NCBI GenBank assembly: GCA_014904845.1
Contig: MU119256.1
Span: 1-64,000, forward strand
Reading direction: 5' to 3'
DNA length: 64,000 nucleotides
Origin: Acephala macrosclerotiorum
Taxonomy: Eukaryota; Ascomycota; Leotiomycetes; Helotiales; Mollisiaceae
Positions 1 to 12,279 of this stretch are shown here, piece by piece. Both the position numbers and the translations under genes were made by a program. The notes below the pieces were generated by a model, which saw nothing but the letters and a program-made list of their open reading frames with translations, did not search any database and had not been told where the DNA came from. Position 1 is the first letter of the stretch; each line of letters opens with the position of its first letter.

Positions 1-2576
1 TTTTTTTTTTTTTTTTATAATCGTAAAATAATTAATATTTTTTTATTTTTAATTTTTCAAAATAAATTATTTTATTAAAAAATTTAAAAATATAATAAAC
101 TTTATAATATAATTACTATTTTCGAAATTTTTATTAAAATTATTTTCGTATTTTTTTACGACGTTAATATAATTATTCATATAATTCGTATTATTATTAA
201 TATATATTAAAATAAATAATAAACGTAATTTTATTAAAAAAAATTATTATAAAATCGATAATATTTAATTATTATTAATATTATTTAATTTCGATTAAAA
301 CGAACGAAAATTGAAATTAAAATTATTATAATAATAATCGTTTTATTATACGTTTTATTAAAAATAATTAATATTTTTAATATTATTATAATAAATTTAT
401 TTTATTAAAATTATATTATAATATTATTTTTTTTATAATTTTATTATTTAAATTTTTAAAATATATATTAATATTTTAAAATCGATATTAAAATTATTAT
501 ATATATAAAAAAATTATTAATATTTTTTATTTATAATTATTATTTTAATATATTATATTATTATTATTATATAAATATGATTTTTTTTTTAATATTATAT
601 CGTTTTTTATATATTTTTTTTTTAATAATTTTTTTAAAATTAAAAACGTCGAATTTTTAAAGTATTTTAAAAATTTCTTTTTTTAAAATTAAATACTTTT
701 AAAAGCGTAATAAAATATTAATCGAATAATATTTTTAATTTTTTTTATATATTATTATTATATTAATTTTTAAAAATCTATTTAAAAATTTATACGAACG
801 ATAATATTTCGTTTATTTATTACGTTATATTTAAAAAAATCGACGAATAAAAATACATTTTTTTAAATTATAATTTTATTTTAATTCGTATAATTTTTTA
901 TATTTTTATTATTTAAATCGAAAAATTCGATTTTTTTTAAAATTTTATTTTATTAAAAAACTTATTATAAAATTTATTTAAAATATATTTAATAATATTA
1001 AATTATTATTAAAAATTTAATTATTTTTATTATTAAAAAATAAATTACTTTTATTATTAAATGTAAAATTATTAAAAATATTTTCGTTTTTATTATTATT
1101 ATTATTATCGTTATTATAAAAATTTATTATATTCGAACGATTATAATATTTATAATTATTTTTTTATAAACGGTTTTTTTCGTTTAACAATTTTATAAAT
1201 AATTGAATAATTTTTTATAATATTTTAAAAAATAATAAAAATAAACGTTATAATAATTAATCGATTAAAAATATATTATTTTTTACGTTATTATTTATTA
1301 TATTATTATAAAAAAAAAATTTTATTATATCGTTTTTAAATAATAATTAATTTAATAATTATTAAAAAAATTAACGTTTTTATCGTTTTCGTTTTTAAAT
1401 AAAATATCGTTAATTAATTTTTATATTAAAATATATATATTAAAATATATATATTTAAATAATATAAAAATTATTTAATTATTAAAATATAATAAAAACG
1501 ATAATTCGTCGTTTATTAAAATTATAAATTCGATTTTAATTATTATAAATTCGAATTATAATAAATATTTTTTAATAAATAATATTTTAAAACGTAATTA
1601 AAAAAATTTATAAAATTTTTAATTTTATTTATATATTTATAATTTATTTATTTAAATTAATAAAATTAATAAACGAGCGTAATAAAAATAATAAATAATT
1701 TAATTAATATTAATTAATTAATATTATTATATTATTTATTTATTTAAATTCGTAAAAAATATATATATATAAATAAAAATTCAATTTATAAAATTTTAAT
1801 AAATTTTTAAACGTTATATAAACGTTTTTAAAAATGTATTATTATTATTATAATAATTATAATAAATAAAAAAAAAATTATTTTTTATATTATAAAAATA
1901 TTATTTAAAAAAAAAAATTACATTTAAATTATATTTAATTTATAATTAAATATTATATAATTTTATAATTATTATATTTTATATTATAATAAATAAAAAA
2001 AATTTAATTTCGAATTTTTTATTATTTAATTAATATTTATTTATTAAAATATTTTTATATTTAATTTAAAAATTAAAATTTTTATTATTTATAAATAAAT
2101 TATTAATAAAAACGAAAACTTTTATTATAAATAAATTAAAAATAATATATTTAAATTTTTAATTTATTATTTTAATATTTATTTAATATAATATTTTTTT
2201 TTATTAAATTTTAATATTAAATAATAATAAATAAATTGAAAATTATTTTAAATATTAAAAAAAAAATTTTTATTAATCGTTTTATTAAAAAATATATACG
2301 TTAATAATATTATTAATAATATTAATTCGATATTAATAATATTAATTTAAAATTAAATATTTAAAACTTATAATTTATAATATTTATTTAATTTATTATT
2401 AAAATTTTAAATAAATTTATTAAATATATATTAAAATATTAAATTATAAAATTAAAATTTATTAAATTTTAATATTTTTTATTAAAACTTATATATAAAT
2501 TAACGATCGCGCTTTATTTAATTAATAAATTTTTATCGTTTTATAAATTATATAAATAAATAAAAATAAAAATTGA

Positions 2577-2835
2577 AAATATTAATATTATTTAAAATTT
2601 AATCGTAAAATTAATCGATTTAAATAAAATTTACGCGCGTAAAAAATATTAATAAATATTACGAGCGAATATTACAAATAAATATTATAATTAATTAGTA
2701 TTAAAAGTTTAAAATAAAACATTTAAAAATTAAACAATTTAATTAATTAAATATAATTTTATAAATATTATTCGTAATTATTTATAATTGTTTAAAAATT
2801 AAAATTTTTAATATTTTTATTAATTCGTTATTTTT
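2577..2835 (+). repeat. Copy 1 of a degenerate repeat in AT block 1
   Basis: This stretch aligns by eye with 5778-5995. Both copies show the same order of landmarks: an attaatattatttaaaattt stretch, an acgcgcgtaaa or acgcgtaaa motif, caaataaatattataatta, tttaattaattaaata, and aattatttataattgttt followed by taatatttttattaatt. Each copy has many transitions and small indels. It is probably the end of a RIP-inactivated transposable element of unknown class. Confidence 0.6.
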
Positions 2836-5777
2836 AATATTTAATTTAATATTTATTAATTTAATTTTTTTATTTTAATTTTATTAAATTCGTTTTTTTT
2901 GAAAATAAATTTTTATTTTTTTATTAATATAAATATATTATCGATTTATATTTTAATAATTATAATTAAAAAATAAAAATTATATATTAATATAATTATA
3001 AATAATTTTTTTTATAATATTTTTAATTATATTTTTTAATTAATTTTTTTTTAATTATTAATTCGATTATAAATTTATAATTTATTTTATTTTATTTATA
3101 TTATTTTAAATTTTAACGAATATTTTTTTTAATTTTAATTATTATTATTTTAATATTTTATTAAAATAATTAATTTATTTTTATTATTTATATATTTTTT
3201 AATAAATTATTATAATTTTTTAATTTATTATTATTATTTTATTATATATTTTATAAAATTTATAATTTTTATAATATTTTTTTTTAATTTTATTTTAAAA
3301 AATAAAATAATATTTTTTAATATTTTATTTAATATTTTAATAATAAATTAAATTAATTTTTATTTAAAAAAAATATAATAATACGTTTTATAAAATTAAA
3401 AATATTTTATTATAATAATTATAAACAATTAATAATTTATAATTAAAAATATTATATAATTTTTTATTATAATTTTTATTATTAATATAAAAATAAATAT
3501 TATAATTAATATTTATATGTTTTTAATTAAATTATAAATAAAAATATAAATTTTTTTTATTAATTTTATTTTTAATATAAATTTAAAATTATTTTCGCGT
3601 TTTTTAATTCGTTTTTTGTAAATATAAATTTAAAATCGTTTTTATATTATTATTATTTTTAATTTTTTAATAATTTTAATATTTTTAATATGTTTTTATA
3701 AAAAATATTTTATAAATTTTCGTTTTTTTAAAAATATATTAATTATTTTAAATATTTTTTTTATAAATTAATTTTTTTTAAATAAAAATATAATTTTTTT
3801 ATAATTAATTAATATTAATATTATTAAAAATAAAATAAATAAATATATTAAACAATTCGTTTATTTGTATTTTTTAAAATTTTTTAAAATTATTTTTTAA
3901 CGTTATTAAACCGCTTATTGAACTAATAATAATCAACGTTATAAATCGATTTTTTTGACGTTATTAGCGTCTAATAGCTTTTAATAAAAAACTAGAACTG
4001 GACTAGTAACGCTAGCTCGGCGCTAGCGCACGTGTCGTTAAATGGTCTATACGAGAATACTAAAAATCTCGATTACAATCGATTAAATGCGATAAACTTT
4101 TTAAAATTTTATAATATTTTTATTTATTTATTTATTTATTTACGTAATTCGTATTATTATTACTCGTATTTAAACTTTCAAAAGTAAACTTTATAAAATA
4201 AATCGATTAAACGATTTAAATTAATTAATTATAATAAATTAATAAAATAATAAATTTTTAAATATTATTCGTATATAAAAATATTAAAAAATTAATATTA
4301 AAATATAATTATTAAAATTATTATAAATAAATTATTAAAAAATATTAAAAAATAATTTTATAATAATTTTAATTATTTATATTATAATAATTATTAATCG
4401 GATTTTTAAAATAAAAACGTTATTAAAATATATTTAATTAATTTTATAAAAATATAAAAAAATATTAAATTTTTATAAATAAAATAATTTAATAACGTTT
4501 TTTTAACGTCGATTTAACTTTTTTAACGTCGCTATAACGTTATTAGCTTTTGCGAGTATTAATAGTAATTAATTAACGTTATAATAGCGTCGTAATAATA
4601 TTAATAATAATTTATTATCGTTATTAATATTAAATTTAATTTGACGACTTTTTAATAAAAAATTTTTTTATTAATATTAATTAATTATAAATTATAAATT
4701 TAATAAACGTATAAAAATTTTAATATAAACGGCGCTAGTCCCAATCTGGTTTAGTGTTTTACGTAATTATTAAATTAAAATTTCATTTTTTATTTTAAAT
4801 TATTTTTTATATTAAAAATATTAATAAAAATAAAAAATATTTAATAAATAATATATTATAAATTTGAAATATAATTGTAAAATTTCGTTTTTTTTATTTA
4901 AAACTTTTTAAATTTTTTAATTAAATCTCGAAACTCAAAAAAAAAAATTTTATATAATTTATATATATTTTTAAATAACTTTTGTAATTATTATTATATT
5001 ATAATAAAAATTTATATATATATTTTTTATATTAATATATTATTAATCGCGCAATATTTAAAAGTTTTTATTAATAATAATATTTTTATTATTAATAATA
5101 AAAACTTTTATATAAAAAATTTATATAAAAGTTTTTTAAAATTTAATAAAAATTAAACTAATTAATAACTTTTTATAAAATTTTTTAATTCGAATTTTTA
5201 TTTAATAAATTATATTTTTTATTAAAAAAATCTTTTATTAGCGAATATTATAAAAAGTTATTAAAGTTTAAAAAAATTTAAAATTAATATACATTTTTTT
5301 CCAAGTTTAATTAAAAAATATTACGTAATTTAAATTAAAAAAAAATTAATAAATTTTTTAATTTTTATACAAAAAATGCAATTTTTTAATTTTAAGTATT
5401 TTTAATAATTATTCGTAAAAATAATAAAAGTTAAAAATTGGTATTTTTAATATAAAAAATAATTTAAAATAAAAAATAATCTAAAGTAAAAAATAAAACT
5501 TTAATATTTATTTATATATATATAATAAATAAATTAATTTTATTATTTTATAATATTTTATTAATATTTATAAAAATAATTTTATATAATACGAATTTTA
5601 ATAATTTTTAATTTATTTTTTTATATCGTTTAAATATTTTTATTATTTAATTATTTTTTTATTTAATTATTTTTATTATTTAATTATTTAATTTTTTATA
5701 TCGTTTAATTATTTATATTATTTAATTTTTTTTTATTAATTATTTTAATTTAATATTAATAATATTAATTTATTATA

Positions 5778-5995
5778 AAAATATTAATATTATTTAAAAT
5801 TTAATTATAAAATTTATACGCGTAAAAACTAATTATAAAAAGTATTAAATTTATATACAAATAAATATTATAATTAAATATTATATTTAAAAATTGAACT
5901 ATTTAATTAATTAAATACAATTATATAAAAATTAAACGTAATTATTTATAATTGTTTAAAAATTGAAAATTTTAATATTTTTATTAATCGAATTT
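5778..5995 (+). repeat. Copy 2 of the same degenerate repeat
   Basis: Direct-orientation partner of 2577-2835, with the same succession of motifs. Its right part (about 5935-6080) is also repeated in inverted orientation at about 6435-6600. It therefore forms one arm of a long inverted repeat enclosing about 350 bp. Confidence 0.6.
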
Positions 5996-6600
5996 ATTTA
6001 TTAATCGATTATTAATTAAACGTTAAAATTTTAAATATATAATTATTATATAATACGTATTATTATTAATAATTAATTAAAAAATATTTTTATATATTAA
6101 TTAATTAATTATTAATAATACGTATTATATAATTATTCGTATATAAAATTAATATTTTTATATATATATATTTTATTTAAATTAATCGATTTTATAATTA
6201 AATTATTAATAATAATTAATCGAATATATATAAAACTTTTTTTAAATTTTAATATACGTATTAATTTATAATTTATTAAAAATTATTTAAAAAACGAAAT
6301 TCGAAATATAAATTTTTTATTTCGAAAATAAAAATAAAATAATATTAATTATATACGATTTTAAATTGTATATAAATATTATATAATATTTGTTTCGATA
6401 AAATAATAAAAGATTTTAATTTTTATAATTTAATATATTAATTATTTATTAATAATACGCGTTATATAATAATTATATATTTAAATTTTTAACGTTTAAT
6501 TATTAATTAATTAATAAATAAATTCGATTTATAAAAAAATATTAAAATTTTCGATTTTTAATAATTATAAACAATTATACGTATTTTTTAAAATAAATAT
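5935..6600. repeat. Long inverted repeat (about 140-bp arms) in AT block 1
   Basis: The reverse complement of 6435-6600 matches 5935-6080 over about 140 bp. Shared segments include taattgtttataattatt/ttataattgtttaaa, aattttaatattttt, tcgaatttatttattaat, ttaattaaacgttaaaa and atataattattatataa followed by cg. The enclosed segment is AT-rich and carries a further shorter palindrome at about 6040-6145 (acgtattattattaataatta against its complement). The structure suggests head-to-head insertion of two copies of one element, or a RIP-degraded transposon with long terminal inverted repeats. Confidence 0.55.
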
Positions 6601-6923
6601 ATATATTTATTAATTTTAAAATAAATTATAATATTAATATTATTTAATTTAATTATATATATTTTATTAATATAATTATTATAAAAATTAAATTTTTATT
6701 TTATATTAAATTAAATTTTTTAATTTAAAATAAATAATAATTATAATAATTTATAAAAACAAAATATAAATTCTTATATAATTAATATTTTATATTATAA
6801 TATTAATTTAATAATTATAATTATATATAATTAAAAATTAAAAAAAAAAAAATTTATAATTATTTTATATAGTATTAATCTTGTTTTAAATCAGTTGATC
6901 TGCGGCCGCGACCTCGAATTACA

Positions 6924-8112
6924 ATGTTAGTAAACCCTCTTCACTGTCAAGCTACCTCTGCTGACGATTCTTATAAGTACAAGAATAGCTAGCGAAAAGT
7001 TGTTCAGCCGACTTCCACTCTACCCAGTCCTTGGCAATTGGCACAGGTTCTCGGTGGTTTCCCCTTGTCCACCTTATCTGCTGATATAACGTCCTTGGTA
7101 AATGATGTGGTCACTTACGCACTGGGGCTGAACCTCGGAATTGATCAGACACTTTTAGTTGGTCTTGCTACACAATTTGTCTTCACCTCCAACTCTCAGA
7201 TAAAGTCGAAGCTCATCAACGATTATATCGTGTCAACTCAAAGCTTTGAAGATACGACAGAGTGCCCACCAGATGACAGAACGCCTTATTGCCAAAATTG
7301 TGGTGGTCTGCCCAGTGACACCATTTGTCCAGGCGTGAGTCTCATTCCGACACCTACCCGATGTCTATGAGCATCTTGCTAATTCTTACTTGATAGGACC
7401 CTGCCGCAAACCTCCAGTTTCAAGGGTAAGCAAGATACCCAGCACAAAGAATATATTCGTGAACAGTTCTGACTATTGACGTAGATGTTCATGCCTCAGT
7501 CGTCCCTTCGCTCGCCCATATACCCCATTTGCCAAAGCAGGAGGTCTTCAGGTATTCATTAACATTCTGAGCTCCCTCACCACTCTTCCACCTCCACCAG
7601 CAACATCGACCACTCAGCCTGCCAGTTCTTCGCCTGTATCCTCAGCAACTCCAACGCCAACACCAGATATAACGGATACTGTGACATGCTTTACCCGTGG
7701 AGACGGAAAGGGAGCAAATTACTTGTCTGGAATGAATTCAAAGAATCCCGTGACAAACCTTTGTTTCGGAGCAGATTCGAGCACTGATATAAAGAGCGGG
7801 GCTTCCTGGATTCCAAATTGCTTACTCTGGTGGCCGGCTTCGGCTGGCTGGCTGGAGTGGTGCAACAACGGCATGTATATATTTTTCAATATTCCAGCAG
7901 ATGCCCCTCCAATATGCCAAACACCTACGCCAGATCGTGGGACGTTTTGTACAACACCACTTAGTAGTATATTGGCTGTTTGTAAGTTGCATGGTTTCCT
8001 CTGAGTGCTCTACGATGGACGATGTGGCTAAGATATTATAGGTCCCAATCTAGGAGGGAAAGTTAACAATGTTTGTGGGGAATGGGCGGTTCAAACGTGT
8101 CCAATTGGTTAG
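6924..8112 (+). pseudogene. 5'-truncated Cys-rich, probably secreted protein of unknown function
   Basis: Clear spliced coding sequence with these proposed exons: about 6993-7334, 7397-7425, 7485-7981 and 8042-8112. All junctions are GT-AG and the frame is maintained to a TAG at 8110. The protein has two Cys-rich segments (CPPDDRTPYCQNCGG, then GCSCL) joined by a Thr/Ser/Pro-rich linker to a tail with spaced Cys and Trp ending CGEWAVQTCPIG. This composition is typical of extracellular fungal proteins, but I recognise no family. No convincing start or signal peptide exists. A two-codon first exon at 6924-6929 (ATG TTA, then gtaaac) is possible, and upstream the sequence runs straight into the AT block. 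I infer loss of the 5' end by repeat insertion or RIP, although a short intact gene cannot be excluded. Confidence 0.5.
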
Positions 8113-8595
8113 AAGTGCATTGAAGGTCTGGTCGGCAAGTAGAAAGGGAATCTTCAAGTCACATTGTGCTATTATTGGATACATCCAAAACTCGTGTTTT
8201 GGACCCTCTCCGAGTCTACTTGGGACCAGCGCCCAAAGTGGTGAAGCTACCCTCTGTCAGAAGTAGAGTTGCCCCGGCGTATATAAATTTACTCTGAAAA
8301 TTTGGCCTTTGGGAGTAATGTTTTGTTTATGTGTCGAACTGCTTGAAAATCACATCTAGTGTGATCATCCTGCCCATGTGCACAGGTGAAGTCGAACGCC
8401 GCAATTGCGCTTCATGAGTTATCTTGGCCCCATAGCCGCCTGACTTGCATGTACCATTTCCCAACATTTGTCACGCGATCTCGATCCTTCGCTTACTTGT
8501 TGGCCTATTTCAAGCTAGGCCACGGTCTTGAATATAAATATACAGGACACGCCCCTTCCAACGTGGCGCAGCCACATTTCAACAACTTCAACATC

Positions 8596-9875
8596 ATGTT
8601 GATCCACGAACTTGACGCCGACGTCCTGCGGCTAGTGGCCGCTTCCGTTGCGCAATCTCGAAAAGTCGTAGATATTCTCGCTTTTGCGATAACATGCCGC
8701 CACGTTTATAAAGCTGCCAGACCTTTCATTCCATCATGCCTGAATATGAACATACCATCCGCCACTTTTCTGCTTCTGAGACGGACAATAATCGAAGACG
8801 AAAGCTATGGGCTAGGGGTGCATTCGCTGCGAGTCGGTCCGTGCAAGACGAAGCATGAGCTTACGCAAAAGGATATGCGCGACTTCTTTCAACTGATACC
8901 GAACTTGAGGACTTTACTTGCATATGACTCATCACTCAGCATCATTCCAATTATATTGTCTCCTGAAACATTATTCAGGAGGTCCTTACAAAGACTATTC
9001 CTGGGATGCGAAGTCAAACCTACTGCCTCCGAGCTGTTCGAGATCGCGCGTCTACCGAATATTCGACAGCTTGAGGTCCGAGGATTCTTGGACTTTGAAG
9101 ATGAAGATTTATCATCATCCAAGGCCCCTGACTCCAAGTTAAAACATTTGAAGTTCGTTGGAGGCCAGATCAGCTGCCAAACTCTCGAGTCTCATCGTCG
9201 CCTCACCGTCACTAGCTACGCTTGTTTGCAGGACGCCACTTGATGAACCATCAAGAAAGGGCATATATCCTGGCTCCGCTTTCATCAGCGTTCCTCTCTC
9301 GCCTATTTCGATCTTACCAACGTTGGCGCCAATCTCACAGACTTTAGTCAAATTAGACTTATCCACATACGGTCAGGAATGGAGCGGTCATGATGGCACA
9401 AGACTAGATCTTACAAGCTTCACGAAAATGAGACACCTCTGTGCGGGCGCGGAACTCCTCGTCGCTCCTCACATACTTGGAGTCAATCGTGACGGTCTTT
9501 TCAAGCTGTTGCCCCCATCCTTGAGGAATTTCAGGGTAAGTGCACATTTCTAGCATCCGAAAATCGTGCTTTGCTGACTTGTTGATCATGTAGCTGGATT
9601 TCGGATTCAGTATTGGTGTTTTATTCTCAACATGTGAACAAGTCATGGATGAAGCCGGCTACCAACGATTTGTGGAAAACACTCTAGATCCGTCTTCGTA
9701 TAAGTGGATCGTTGAGCTCGCGCGTCATAAGGATGAATGCTTTAGGCAGTTGAAGCATATCAGGTTGTATGACAGGACGCGCGAACTACACTGTCTTTTC
9801 TCGCACTATGAGTGGTAGCCCCCGAAGCATGTTGAAGAGCTCTTCAAAGAGGCAGATATTGAGCTTGAGGTATAG
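8596..9875 (+). pseudogene. F-box/LRR-like protein pseudogene
   Basis: The start MLIHELDADVLRLVAASVA is followed by an F-box-like helix segment (residues about 3-45, ending CRHVYKAARPFI) and leucine-rich segments (IPNLRTLLAY, LPNIRQLEVRGF, LKHLKFVGG). Near 9165-9195 the frame must shift by one base to continue as SLIVASPSLATLVCRTP, which carries on the same LRR style. A GT-AG intron (9536-9593) then leads to LDFGFSIGVLF and onward to a TAG at 9816. Immediately after this TAG the same frame reads PPKHVEELFKEADIELEV up to the TAG at 9873. The internal stop sits where CAG would read Gln, so one C-to-T change explains it. The frameshift plus nonsense codon suggest a dead gene. F-box proteins normally act as SCF ubiquitin-ligase substrate adaptors. 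Confidence 0.65.
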
Positions 9876-10336
9876 GTCCGTAGTCCAAAGAAACGAGATT
9901 GAGATAGGCATGTCCTTTGGACGCGGGGAAGGTAGTGGGGTTGAGGTGCTTACTGGAAAGGTTCCACAACACTAGAAATAGTAAGAGAGAGCTAGGGTGG
10001 TTCTATAGTCCATATACAGCAGTTCTCAAAAGCAAGCAAACATCATCGTTCAAAACTTATAAATTGAGCTCTTGAAATAAAATTCACCACAAAAAGCTCG
10101 CTTAATAGCCGAGGTTCAGGAGGGAAAGGAGAAATGAATTTCGAACCGCCGTTTGTAAAGACTCCAGGGAGCACGGTGCATGCATTGTAAGAGCACTGAG
10201 CACACGAAAGCGGGTTTGGAGGATTTCCGGTACAGAACAGTTTCATAAACTCAACAATCCTTAGCTGGGACTTGGCTAGTGAGCTTCATGTGCAATCATG
10301 GATACAAGAACTATCTAGCTCGTCCTGCGGCCAGAA
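9876..10336. other. Intergenic stretch, nothing recognised
   Basis: No ORF with coding character, RNA gene or repeat was recognised between the F-box pseudogene and the 3' end of the caspase-like pseudogene. Confidence 0.4.
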
Positions 10337-12279
10337 TCAAAGACCACCAAAGACATCCTTGTCCAGTTTCTCCATGAACAACGACTGTTCTTGAATATCC
10401 TGCCTCGTCATCTCTCCACAGTCATTAATATAGACATCGACAAAGTCAGCCGGCACCCATTCGAAAGCCATATTCCTGAACTCAACGCGAGGATCATCTG
10501 CCAATGAACACTGAGAGACTCCTCGGTTTGCGAGGGGATCAGCTGCTTGACTGCCCACCGTGGTGTCAGATTGAATATGGTGTAGTAGAGCGTCCGATCG
10601 GACAAGTTCTCAAACTCAACATAAATGCTCTTTCCGTGGAAGGTTTCGGTGATTCCGGTCCCCTGTTCGGACTGTGCATCTCTAGAGACACGGAAGACGA
10701 ACGAGCGCTCCAGTTTGGATTTCTTGTTATGAAGCGGCGCAACTATGCGATACCGTGCGAGCTTTTGAAGCATTTGATGGATCTTCCTAGCAGCTTCTCC
10801 ATCAGCAGGGATGGTGGGATAGTTCGGGAGAAGTTGACCAATTCCGTCCGATATCTGGTAGCACTCCTTGGAGAGCACTTTGTAGGTCGCGTAGTAATTC
10901 TCGAATGAATGGAAGTAGATTAGTGCAGAGCCGCCTTGCGTTTGTGACACTTCCTTTAAGCTCTAGAGCATTTCAGGGTATTGTACCCTCACGTGAACAA
11001 GATCGTCGAGAACCGGAGTTAGAAGCTTTACCAAGCAGCCTAATTCCACTCCGTTGCTTGTGGCTAGCATCTTCGCGGATGAGCGTAGACCCCCAACTTG
11101 ATCGATAATAATATTGGCGATTATCGGATCCGAGTCGAATCCTAGCGCGGGGCGATGGTATATTGCGTATTCTTTACTAACATAGACTTTATGTACTTCA
11201 CTAATATCGGTAAAGAGGCGGGCACTGGTTATCTTATTGATATAAGCGGCCTAGATCCCTCGAAAGTTGTCATTTTTAAACAAGAACTGATCTCCTTCTC
11301 CAAAAAGCATGGGATGTTGCGAAGGGAATTCTGCGAATATAGTAGCGTAAATATCCCGGTGCAGTCGCTAATAGGTAGGTGTAACTCCAGTGGAACCGAG
11401 CTGACCCGTCGACTTAATCATCTAGTGGGTTAAAGCACTGTTCGTCTTGCCGTTATATGTAAACTCTCGAACCTTTTCGTGTAGTTAACATGCCGCAAGG
11501 ACAATATAGTTTCTCGACTTTTGCCAATAACTCCTCCAGCTCGAAGCATCTCGTGTCAACCCAAGTTGCCCCGCAGTAGTATCGTCCGCTAGCGGCTAAA
11601 AAGCTGTGTAAGTCACCTCCGCATCGAGTACGACAAGATTATCGATTCCGCGGACGTTATCGTCGGCCACTCTGTCTGCTCCGCCGGAGTGGCAACTGTC
11701 AAACACAACAAAAAGGAACAAGCCTTTGCTAGCCAAGTCGTCCAAGGGTTCCCCAGGCTCGAAATCTTTGAGATGTCTGGCCCCTTCGAGCACAAGGACT
11801 TCGTGTAGATGGTTACTGGCTAGAGGTTGCTGCGGGTGCAGGGAGGACTTGAGTCGAGAGCCGTGTCCAGAAAAGTGGATGTAAACAAAATCTCCTGGCT
11901 TAGCGTTTATTTTAACTGTTGTAAGAGCCGCCAGAATGTTGTCGTAGGTAGGAGACCGCGGTTCTTTAGGTCCGCTCGCGGTGATTTTCGTGATGTGAAG
12001 TGGCATTGTCGAGAGGCGGGATCGAAGGAACTGTTCGACATCCTCGACATCTTGAACATATCCTTTAAGATTTGGATAGGAGGTGTAATAGTCTGTAAAG
12101 ACAGCTTGGGAAAGTATATAAGCTCCCACCTCGACGCTTTTAACTTTTAAAATCGGGTGCACGATATTATTTCCAAAAATCGCCTCGACTAGCAACACTT
12201 GGAGGTCTACGCCCTCGAAATCAAATACCACAACCCCCCCTACGTCGTCTCACTTGGCATCAATAAGAAGTACGGGCAT
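10337..12279 (-). pseudogene. Caspase-like (peptidase C14) gene inactivated by multiple in-frame stops
   Basis: Reading down the minus strand, one frame runs from about 12279 to about 10510. It contains a p20-like caspase/metacaspase core with YYTSYPNLKGYVQDVEDV, the catalytic-His motif YIHFSGHGSR and the catalytic-Cys motif VVFDSCHSGGAD. Later come SYWQKSRNYIVLAAC and a C-terminal module containing KSIYVEFENLSDRTLYYTIFNL, the usual layout of fungal C14 proteins with a beta-rich tail. Within this single frame there are stops at 11596-11598, 11485-11487, 11422-11424, 11368-11370, 11251-11253 and 10963-10965. Five are TAG and one is TAA. An upstream TGA lies at 12250-12252. A frameshift near 10505 is needed to reach the end (SLADDPRVEFRNMAFEWVPADF). 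Every stop in the core fits CAG/CAA to TAG/TAA, as expected from RIP. When intact it would be a cytosolic Cys protease-like cell-death effector. Confidence 0.8.

Larger units (their letters stand above)
1..6880. repeat. AT-rich block 1, RIP-degraded repeat DNA
   Basis: About 6.9 kb is almost entirely A and T with no plausible gene. Most surviving C and G bases sit in CpG, while CpA, CpT and CpC (and TpG, ApG, GpG) are nearly absent. This is the pattern left when cytosines outside CpG have been converted to T on both strands, and it fits the family-level knowledge of RIP in Pezizomycotina repeats. Slightly less decayed islands lie near 3900-4080, 4500-4620 and 4725-4770. Internal repeats (2577-2835, 5778-5995, inverted 6435-6600) show that it was built from multi-copy elements, but no transposon protein can be read. 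The block ends sharply near 6880, where ordinary base composition resumes. Confidence 0.9.

Noticed and set aside
1..6880. Mitochondrial or plasmid-like insertion as explanation of the AT block
   Set aside because: No rRNA, tRNA or mitochondrial protein signal was seen; the CpG-biased C/G residue pattern and internal repeats fit RIP-degraded nuclear repeats better.
8889..9646. Minus-strand ORFs antisense to the F-box pseudogene
   Set aside because: They overlap the F-box/LRR frame completely and show no domain or splice structure; treated as shadows.
10337..12279. Alternative genetic code or programmed readthrough in the caspase-like gene
   Set aside because: Neighbouring genes use normal stops, and six stops all derivable from CAG/CAA in a RIP-rich zone are better explained by mutation; kept only as something to test.
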